Of a stretch of DNA of 18,854 nucleotides, positions 1 to 5,637 are shown piece after piece (position 1 is the first letter of the stretch; every line of letters begins with the position of its first letter). The stretch is taken from assembly GCA_947441745.1 (NCBI GenBank), contig CANEUJ010000013.1, positions 1 to 18,854 on the forward strand, given 5' to 3'. The position numbers were made by a program, and so were the translations under genes. The notes under the pieces are model-generated. The model saw only the letters and a list, made by a program, of their open reading frames with translations, did no database searches and was not told the DNA's origin. The stretch is from Neisseriaceae bacterium (GTDB lineage: Bacteria > Pseudomonadota > Gammaproteobacteria > Burkholderiales > UBA11063).

Positions 1-1445
1 ACAACACCTCCTGTTGCAAGTATATCTAAATTATCTCTAAAAGGAAAAAACGCATCTGAAGAACCAACACTACCACTAACTTCAAAACCAAATTCTTTGG
101 CTTTATTCATAGCGATTTTACTAGAATCAATCCTTGACATTTGCCCTGCCCCAATGCCTATCGTCTGACCATTTTTTACTAAAACAATAGCATTTGATTT
201 TACAAATCTCGCAACACTCCACGCAAATTGTAGATCTAATAACATTTCTTTATTTGGAATCTTCTTAGTTACTACTTTTAGATCATTAATATCAAGAGAC
301 TTATGCTCTGGAGTTTGCACCAACAATCCTCCACCAATTCTCTTATAGTCTAATCTATTGGTATTATTATCAAGTTTAATCTGAAGTACTCGTACATTAG
401 CTTTTTTATTAAATACTTCCAAAGCTTCAGCTGTATAGTTTGGTGCTATTAATACTTCAACAAACTGCTTACTAATAGCATTTGCCACATCCAAATCTAC
501 AGTTACGTTAAATGCAATAATCCCACCAAAGCTACTAGTTGGATCACAAGAAAAAGCCCTAGTATATGAAGATAGTGCATCCTTACCCAAAGCAACTCCA
601 CAAGGATTTGCATGTTTTACTATTACACAAGTAGGTAAGCTAAACTGCTTCACACATTCCCATGCAGTGTCCGAATCAGCTAAGTTATTATAAGATAACT
701 CCTTACCTTGTAATTGAGTAAAACTGGATAGTAACCCATCAATCTTGCCACTATCTTTATAAAAAGCCGCTGTTTGGTGCGAGTTTTCACCATAACGTAA
801 GGTTTGCACTAGTTTGGCGGGAATAGTTAATTCTTCTGGATAAGTAACTTCTTCAGAAACTTGACGTGCTAGGTAATTACTAATTAAACTATCATAGTAC
901 GCGGTATGGCTAAATGCCTTCCCAGATAATTTAAGCCTAGTAATACTATCAACATTGCCATTGATATTTATTTGATTAAGAATTTCAGCATAATCACTTG
1001 GGTTTGTAATAATAATTACATCACGGTGATTTTTACTACTAGCCCTTATCATTGCAGGGCCACCAATATCAATATTTTCAATTGCATCTTCAAAAGTACA
1101 ATTATCTTTATTAATTGTTGCTTCAAATGGATATAAATTTACGCATACTAAATCAATTGGAGTTATATTATGCGTTTTTAATTGTTCCAGATGATTTTTA
1201 TCATCGCGTCTAGCTAATATTCCGCCATGGATTTTAGGATGTAGAGTTTTAACCCTACCATCTAAAATTTCTGGAAACTCAGTGATTGAAGCTACCTCTA
1301 TTGCAGGAATATTATTTTGAATTAGGAGTTTGTACGTACCACCAGTCGATAATATTTCAATATTTAGTTTATGTAAGCCACTTGCGAATTCTAATAATCC
1401 ATTTTTGTCTGATACGCTAATTAATGCACGTTTAATATTGTTCAT
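1..1445 (-). CDS. purH: Bifunctional AICAR transformylase / IMP cyclohydrolase, 3' end cut by the window edge
   Basis: The enzyme carries out the last two steps of IMP synthesis: formylation of AICAR with 10-formyl-THF, then ring closure. About 481 codons are present from ATG at 1445. The family is about 515-525 residues, so roughly 35-45 C-terminal residues lie beyond base 1. The N-terminus reads MNNIKRALISVSDKNGLLEF, followed by STGGTY and GRVKTLHPKIHGGILARR, the MGS-like cyclohydrolase signature. Later come DIGGPAMIRA and, near the edge, SDAFFPFRDNLD of the transformylase domain. An AAGGA ribosome-binding site lies just upstream of the ATG. The frame is uninterrupted through the window. 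It is transcribed away from purN, with which it shares the 476-base upstream region. Assignment is secure from motifs and length. Confidence 0.96.
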   Translation of the reverse strand, partial: MNNIKRALISVSDKNGLLEFASGLHKLNIEILSTGGTYKLLIQNNIPAIEVASITEFPEILDGRVKTLHPKIHGGILARRDDKNHLEQLKTHNITPIDLVCVNLYPFEATINKDNCTFEDAIENIDIGGPAMIRASSKNHRDVIIITNPSDYAEILNQININGNVDSITRLKLSGKAFSHTAYYDSLISNYLARQVSEEVTYPEELTIPAKLVQTLRYGENSHQTAAFYKDSGKIDGLLSSFTQLQGKELSYNNLADSDTAWECVKQFSLPTCVIVKHANPCGVALGKDALSSYTRAFSCDPTSSFGGIIAFNVTVDLDVANAISKQFVEVLIAPNYTAEALEVFNKKANVRVLQIKLDNNTNRLDYKRIGGGLLVQTPEHKSLDINDLKVVTKKIPNKEMLLDLQFAWSVARFVKSNAIVLVKNGQTIGIGAGQMSRIDSSKIAMNKAKEFGFEVSGSVGSSDAFFPFRDNLDILATGGV

Positions 1446-1467
1446 TATTTTCCTTAAAAAATTAGGG

Positions 1468-1495
1468 CAAATATGCAATCTTGCTACTTTGACAA
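1468..1495 (-). promoter_or_regulatory. Possible sigma70-type promoter of purH
   Basis: On the minus strand TTGTCA (1495-1490) is followed after 16 bases by TATTTG (1473-1468), about 22 bases before the purH ATG. The -35 is good and the -10 is weak. The 5' leader would be very short. This was found by eye and no transcript evidence is available. Confidence 0.3.
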
Positions 1496-1563
1496 TCCCG
1501 CACCTCATCAACTAAGTTGTCAAGTTTATTTAAAAAAATGACATACTCTCATAACCAAGGGAT

Positions 1564-1693
1564 AAGGGCATGGATCCTAGATTCGCACTCAAACAGCAGA
1601 ATCCGTAAGTCGAGGATGACGAATGAAACGTCATCCCAAACACGAACTCTTTGCTGTTTCGTCATGAGTTTGGGATCCATGCCATAACAGCAT
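1564..1693. repeat. Palindromic repeat element, copy 1 of a tandem pair
   Basis: A 130-base unit between divergent purH and purN, repeated at 1703-1834 with a period of about 139 bases. It is built of two facing modules: 1566-1620 and 1630-1683, separated by 9 bases. The outer ends GGCATGGATCC and GGATCCATGCC are complementary, so the whole unit can fold as one long arm. Each module also has its own stem: CCTAGA with TCGAGG in the left (one mismatch here), and CCCAAAC with GTTTGGG in the right. The left module carries AAACAGCA and the right TGCTGTTT at matching positions. The left module is therefore a diverged, inverted version of the right. No ORF is supported in it. It is too large for a simple terminator and lies where no gene ends. 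Confidence 0.85.
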
Positions 1694-1702
1694 ATTTAGT
1701 GC

Positions 1703-1834
1703 AAGGGCATGGATCCTCGATTCACACTCAAACAGCAGAATCCGTAAGTCGAGGATGACAGCCAAAAAACGTCATCCCAAACACGAACTCTTTGCTGTTT
1801 CGTCATGAGTTTGGGATCCATGCCCTAACAGCAT
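1703..1834. repeat. Palindromic repeat element, copy 2 of a tandem pair
   Basis: Second copy of the unit at 1564-1693, nearly identical except in the spacer between the two facing modules (11 bases here, 9 in copy 1) and a few left-module bases. Modules are 1705-1759 and 1771-1825. Here the left stem is perfect (CCTCGA/TCGAGG), and the outer ends pair as GGGCATGGATCC/GGATCCATGCCC. Both copies are followed by TAACAGCAT, so the duplicated unit extends slightly beyond the palindrome. The near identity suggests recent tandem duplication or ongoing homogenisation. Confidence 0.85.
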
Positions 1835-1869
1835 CTATATATAAGGCGTTATTATCGCATATTTGTGCC

Positions 1870-1888
1870 TACCATTTCATGGTAATAT
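1870..1888 (+). promoter_or_regulatory. Possible extended -10 promoter of purN with a small palindrome
   Basis: TGGTAATAT at 1880-1888 matches an extended -10 (TGnTAnnnT), about 34 bases before the purN ATG. It overlaps a short palindrome, TACCAT-TTC-ATGGTA at 1870-1884, which could be an operator or a hairpin. No good -35 is visible and no PurR-like operator was recognised. Confidence 0.3.
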
Positions 1889-1921
1889 TACACCTGTAGT
1901 TTATTTAAATAGGTGATTAAA

Positions 1922-2569
1922 ATGGATGGAATAGTAGTTCTTATTTCGGGGCGTGGGAGCAATTTAGCCGCTATTTGTAAAAACAATCTAGCCCCCCAAA
2001 TAAAATGCGTGATTAGTAACAAAGCTGATGCTCTTGGGATTAATATTGCCAAAGAATACAACATTCCCACTGAAGTTATCAATCATAAACCCTATAAAGA
2101 CCGAACTGAATTTGATCAAGCCCTTGCCAAAACAATAGATAAATACAATCCAAAACTGATTGTTTTAGCTGGTTTTATGCGTATTTTAAGCCCATACTTT
2201 GTAAATCACTATCTAAATCGCTTAGTAAACATTCACCCATCTTTATTACCAGCATTTGTAGGGATAAATGCTCAGGAGCAAGCAATATCAGAAAAAGTAA
2301 AAGTAAGTGGAGTTACAGTTCACTATGTAACAGAACAACTAGATCATGGGCCTATAATTGCTCAAGGGGTAGTCAAAGTTTTATCCAATGATACTTCTGA
2401 TAGTTTGTCACAACGGATTCTTGAAATTGAACATATTATTTATCCCTTTGCTATATCAAAAATCCTTAACAATCAAACTAAAATAATCGATCAAAAATAT
2501 GTAGAAGTTATATATGATGAAAATGATCGTAGAATTTTAGGCAAACACCAATCTCAGATTTATTATTAA
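1922..2569 (+). CDS. purN: Phosphoribosylglycinamide formyltransferase (GAR transformylase)
   Basis: Transfers a formyl group from 10-formyl-THF to GAR, the third step of purine synthesis, in the cytosol. The 215-residue product has VVLISGRGSNL at 5-15, LAGFMRILS at 82-90, NIHPSLLP at 103-110 and DHGPII at 141-146. The family catalytic residues Asn, His and Asp fall at N103, H105 and D141. A GTG at 1913 would add three residues. ATG 1922 was preferred because AGGTG at 1911-1915 sits 6 bases before it and the protein then begins MDGIVVLIS, as the family does. It diverges from purH, whose product acts later in the same pathway, and is followed 24 bases on by a methyltransferase gene. The tail beyond residue 190 is ordinary for the family. 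Confidence 0.96.
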   Translation: MDGIVVLISGRGSNLAAICKNNLAPQIKCVISNKADALGINIAKEYNIPTEVINHKPYKDRTEFDQALAKTIDKYNPKLIVLAGFMRILSPYFVNHYLNRLVNIHPSLLPAFVGINAQEQAISEKVKVSGVTVHYVTEQLDHGPIIAQGVVKVLSNDTSDSLSQRILEIEHIIYPFAISKILNNQTKIIDQKYVEVIYDENDRRILGKHQSQIYY

Positions 2570-2593
2570 CAGCTCTAAATTTCGGAAGTCATA

Positions 2594-3295
2594 ATGGCAA
2601 AACTATTTCTTATTCCAACAACACTAGCTAATCCGATTAATGGACATGTGCTAACTAATGAACAATTAATTTTAATTAACCATCTAAATATATTTATAGT
2701 CGAAACCGCCAAAATCGGACGCCAGCACTTAAAGCAATTAAACCTAAGTAATTCATTACAAACCCTTACTATAATGGAATTAAATAAGCATCAACAAGAT
2801 TTAATAGAGCTAATAACGCCCCTACTAAACGGTAATGATGTTGGGCTTTTATCTGATTGTGGACTACCTGCAGTTGCAGACCCTGGGAATCAGATAGTTA
2901 GACTCGCTCACGAAAACAATATCGAAGTAGTCCCATTAATTGGGCCAAGCTCACTATTATTAGCACTAATGAGTAGTGGTGTAAATGGTCAATCATTCGC
3001 TTTTAATGGCTATTTACCTATAGAAAAGTTTGAACGTAAACAAAAACTGAATTATCTAATATCTCAGGTTAATAACATCTCTCAAAGTCAAATAATTATT
3101 GAAGCTCCTTTTAGAAATCAACAATTACTAGAAACTATAATAAATGAATTACCCAATAATTTTCTTTTGAGTTTGGCAATAAATCTAATGAATAGCGAAC
3201 AAAAAGTAATAAGCCACCCTATCAAGAAGTGGAAGACTTTAGCTATACTACCTGATATTAATAAGCAAGAGGTAGTTTTCGTATTTGGGGTATAA
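2594..3295 (+). CDS. RsmI-like SAM-dependent methyltransferase (tetrapyrrole methylase fold)
   Basis: A 233-residue protein of the tetrapyrrole-methylase superfamily, related to RsmI, the 16S rRNA C1402 2'-O-methyltransferase. Visible motifs are LFLIPTTLANP near the N-terminus, LLSDCGLPAVADPG at about 84-97 and VVPLIGPSSLLLAL at about 112-125 (the SAM-binding loop region), and EAPFRNQQLLE in the C-terminal half. RsmI itself is about 285 residues, and this shorter form lacks the C-terminal part. It belongs to the compact RsmI-paralogue group, whose substrate I do not know. GGAAG lies upstream of the ATG. It likely shares a transcript with purN (24-base gap) and converges on the gene at 3325-3786 with 29 bases between the stops. 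Family assignment is strong; substrate is not assigned. Confidence 0.85.
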   Translation: MAKLFLIPTTLANPINGHVLTNEQLILINHLNIFIVETAKIGRQHLKQLNLSNSLQTLTIMELNKHQQDLIELITPLLNGNDVGLLSDCGLPAVADPGNQIVRLAHENNIEVVPLIGPSSLLLALMSSGVNGQSFAFNGYLPIEKFERKQKLNYLISQVNNISQSQIIIEAPFRNQQLLETIINELPNNFLLSLAINLMNSEQKVISHPIKKWKTLAILPDINKQEVVFVFGV

Positions 3296-3324
3296 TGAGT
3301 TGGCTAGAACCTTATACTATTAGC

Positions 3325-3786
3325 CTACTTCAGCACTTCATTTAAAATAGCTTGTTCTAATTCTTGTGTAGAAAATGAAGAATAATCCTTAAGAATTGTC
3401 ATAGAAATAGAATCTTGTACCTTATAATCAAGGTGTGTTTTTAAAACTCCATAAAAATGATCATGAGCAATTATTATTAAACTTTCATATTTATTAGCAT
3501 CTTTAGCATGTTTTAACAATAGAGCAATTTCTTTCGCAAAATCATCCTTTGTTACTTCCCTAGGGTTAGTTTTTGGCTGATATGTAGATCCTTCACCTAA
3601 AGCATAAGTTTTGTACCTCCCTGGACTATGATCTTCTAAATCATGAGCTTTTAGGCGACTAGCTTCATGATTTAATCCTTGGATAAAGTTTAAATTAGGA
3701 TTGTGCAAGTTATCATAACAAGCAAATATTTTAAGCTTACTAGCATTAGCAACAACTACCCAGTATTTATTTTCATATAAGTTCAT
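3325..3786 (-). CDS. PF10116-type 'host attachment' protein (eRF1-like fold)
   Basis: A 153-residue cytosolic-looking protein with no signal peptide or membrane segment. The pattern WVVVANASKLKIF at about 9-21, then H-AHDLEDHSPGR at about 47-57, then a DDFAKEIALLL helix at about 82-92, then the strand LIIIAHDHFYGVL and the terminal KD segment, matches the family named 'protein required for attachment to host cells'. That name comes from a plant-associated relative. Members occur widely in free-living bacteria and resemble the eRF1 central domain, so a host-interaction role should not be assumed. It starts at ATG with an A-rich AAGAAAG upstream, and is separated from the nine-gene run by 123 bases, so it probably has its own promoter or is read through at low level. 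Confidence 0.82.
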   Translation of the reverse strand: MNLYENKYWVVVANASKLKIFACYDNLHNPNLNFIQGLNHEASRLKAHDLEDHSPGRYKTYALGEGSTYQPKTNPREVTKDDFAKEIALLLKHAKDANKYESLIIIAHDHFYGVLKTHLDYKVQDSISMTILKDYSSFSTQELEQAILNEVLK

Positions 3787-3858
3787 GGCTTTCTTTCTTA
3801 GTATATTATGCCATCTTATCCTTTATGCCCATATAAAAGCAACTAAATATTAAATCTA

Positions 3859-3877
3859 AAATTTATGCCATAAATTT
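3859..3877. repeat. AT-only inverted repeat between the iaaA stop and the PF10116 gene
   Basis: An 8-bp perfect inverted repeat, AAATTTAT with a GCC loop, inside the 123-base gap 3787-3909. It lies about 30 bases beyond the end of the nine-gene minus-strand run. The stem has no G-C pair, and in the minus direction it is followed by TAGATTTAA rather than a clean T-run, so it is at best a weak terminator. Nothing else was recognised in this gap. Confidence 0.3.
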
Positions 3878-3909
3878 ATAAACCTAGCAGCAATATTTTA
3901 TGCACAAAA

Positions 3910-4773
3910 TTAAATTTGATCATAGAAAGTGATGTATTTATCACCATCATGATAAGCGTATAATGCCTGTGCTTGTGCTGTTGAACCAGTTGCTATATTA
4001 CCAAACCTGTCTAAAGCAATTACTCCAATATAGTAACCTCTTTCATTACTCTCAGAAATAGCTTTATTAACTGCAACATTTAAATCCATCCCATCCTCTA
4101 CTCGCGTATTAGCTTTAGCAGCAACTGCAAGATTAATAATCTGTTCACCAATACCAGTACACGCTATCCCCATACTACTAGTTGCATAGTTACCCGCAAC
4201 TGTTGCACTATCACCTACACGCCCTGGAACTTCAAAGCCAACACCGCCAGTTGAAGTAGTAGCACAAATAACACCGTTACTGTCTAATGCGATTACACCA
4301 ATAGTACCAGTTAAACCTTTTTTAAACTCCAAATACTCTTCATAGCGTCTAGGAGTTATAGGATTATAGTAAGGAATATTCAGTTTTTCTCGAGCAAATT
4401 TGGTAGCCATTTCACCACCCATAATACTATGCTGTTCTGACATCAACCGATGAGCAATTCTTGATGGGTACTGCACATCTTGAATATTCACCACTCCAGC
4501 AAATTTATTATTTAAGCTATCAATAATTGAAGCAGACATTCTCACCTGTCCATCTTGTTGTAATCTAGAACCAGTACCTGCATTAAATATAGGATCATCT
4601 TCCAATAGATTGGCAGCAAATAATGCCGCTTGTATCGCATCATCACATTGTAGTAAATTTTCATAAGATTTTTGGATAATTGGTAATAAATGTTCATGAT
4701 AAGTAGCAAAAGTAGTATTTGCATCTTCATGAGCCCCACAACCACCGTGAATTATTATACGTGCTTTAGTCAC
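3910..4773 (-). CDS. iaaA: Isoaspartyl peptidase / plant-type L-asparaginase (Ntn hydrolase)
   Basis: Hydrolyses beta-aspartyl (isoaspartyl) dipeptides, and often L-asparagine, to Asp plus the partner amino acid. The precursor self-cleaves before a threonine. Here the site is TG-TIGVIALDSNG, with the nucleophile at T157, giving alpha (1-156) and beta (157-287) chains. Supporting residues are IIHGGCG at 7-13, FNAGTGS at 63-69, STGG at 174-177, GRVGDS at 184-189 (substrate Arg and Asp) and TGIGE at 206-210. Length 287 is slightly short for the family (about 300-320). The start is GTG at 4773 with AGGAG seven bases upstream. It lies 30 bases after cyanophycinase, whose beta-Asp dipeptide products are this enzyme's natural substrates. 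The placement supports dipeptidase rather than free-asparagine breakdown as its main job (inference). Confidence 0.93.
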   Translation of the reverse strand: MTKARIIIHGGCGAHEDANTTFATYHEHLLPIIQKSYENLLQCDDAIQAALFAANLLEDDPIFNAGTGSRLQQDGQVRMSASIIDSLNNKFAGVVNIQDVQYPSRIAHRLMSEQHSIMGGEMATKFAREKLNIPYYNPITPRRYEEYLEFKKGLTGTIGVIALDSNGVICATTSTGGVGFEVPGRVGDSATVAGNYATSSMGIACTGIGEQIINLAVAAKANTRVEDGMDLNVAVNKAISESNERGYYIGVIALDRFGNIATGSTAQAQALYAYHDGDKYITFYDQI

Positions 4774-4803
4774 TAAATATACTCCTAAACTAATTAACTA
4801 ATC

Positions 4804-5616
4804 TTAATATGGATATGCTATATGGTTTAGTGCATCATAATGTGCACCTGATACCAAAGTATGCATCCGAATACCCACCAAACTAATCGGTTCATCTGAT
4901 GATGCTTTATGAACTGAAGAATAATCAAGATGTGACATATCTACAATAGTTAGCATCCCACTACCAACGACCTCTATTACATTATCTGGCCCCAAAAATG
5001 CTCCAGTATCTTCATCAATTCCAATACCAGTTATAAATGGATTGTACGATAGAGCTGTTAATAGTCTCCCCAAGCGATCTCTTTGTGAAAAATGCTGATC
5101 AACTAAGATTTTATTCGTTAAACCCAATCCTGGAGCTAATACCACCATACTACCCCGAGGCATCAAACCTGGCTGCCCACCAGCTATCATATGTTCTGGT
5201 ATAAAAGCGGCACCAGCAGACGTACCTGCAACATGAGTGCCTGCTTTATTTTTACTTCTAATTAATTGTGCGATTGGTGTTCCACCTAAAGTAGTTGATA
5301 ATAATAACTGGTTGCCACCAGTCATAAAAATCCCTGTTGCTTCTTGGATTTTATCTAAATAATCCGTTTTTGAAGCATCCACCCGCTTTTGAATTTCTAA
5401 ACTATAAGCGCATTTCACACCAAAACTCTTAAATAAATTTACATAACTCTCCCCAGTGTCAGATAGCTCAGATGCTGTTGGAATGATTACAATATTAGCA
5501 TTTTTCCCGCCTGATAACTGTACAAATCTTTCTAAAACCTTAGGGTTTGCTAATTTACTTTCACGCCCTCCAATTGGGATTATATATCCTCTTTGTGTTT
5601 TTACATCAACCGTCAT
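4804..5616 (-). CDS. cphB: Cyanophycinase (serine peptidase family S51)
   Basis: Cytosolic exopeptidase that releases beta-Asp-Arg dipeptides from cyanophycin. The 270-residue length is typical. The nucleophile serine is in GTSAGA (S133), and a DQHFSQRDRLGRL block at 173-185 contains H175. GIDEDTG at 199-205 contains E202. The spacing matches the Ser/His/Glu arrangement of characterised cyanophycinases with an offset of one, and the conserved Asp-Gln before the His and the following Arg residues that line the substrate pocket are present. IPIGG at 13-17 and FMTGGNQ at 97-103 complete the fold. GAGGT sits just before the ATG. It lies 21 bases downstream of the tandem Mur-ligase gene and 30 bases upstream of iaaA. 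All recognised catalytic positions are intact, so it is probably active on a beta-aspartyl polymer, although the polymer itself is not defined. Confidence 0.94.
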   Translation of the reverse strand: MTVDVKTQRGYIIPIGGRESKLANPKVLERFVQLSGGKNANIVIIPTASELSDTGESYVNLFKSFGVKCAYSLEIQKRVDASKTDYLDKIQEATGIFMTGGNQLLLSTTLGGTPIAQLIRSKNKAGTHVAGTSAGAAFIPEHMIAGGQPGLMPRGSMVVLAPGLGLTNKILVDQHFSQRDRLGRLLTALSYNPFITGIGIDEDTGAFLGPDNVIEVVGSGMLTIVDMSHLDYSSVHKASSDEPISLVGIRMHTLVSGAHYDALNHIAYPY

Positions 5617-5637
5617 GTTTACCTCTTTTCAATTATA

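Noticed and set aside
1330..1515. 61-codon plus-strand open frame overlapping the purH start
   Set aside because: Most of it is antisense to the conserved PurH N-terminus. There is no supporting ribosome-binding site or motif.
1564..1834. Tandem repeats considered as a CRISPR array
   Set aside because: Only two units of about 130 bases, with no short repeats separating unique spacers of constant length, and no cas genes in the window.
3325..3786. Reading the PF10116 protein as evidence of a host-associated lifestyle
   Set aside because: The family is widespread in free-living bacteria and the name derives from a single phenotype.
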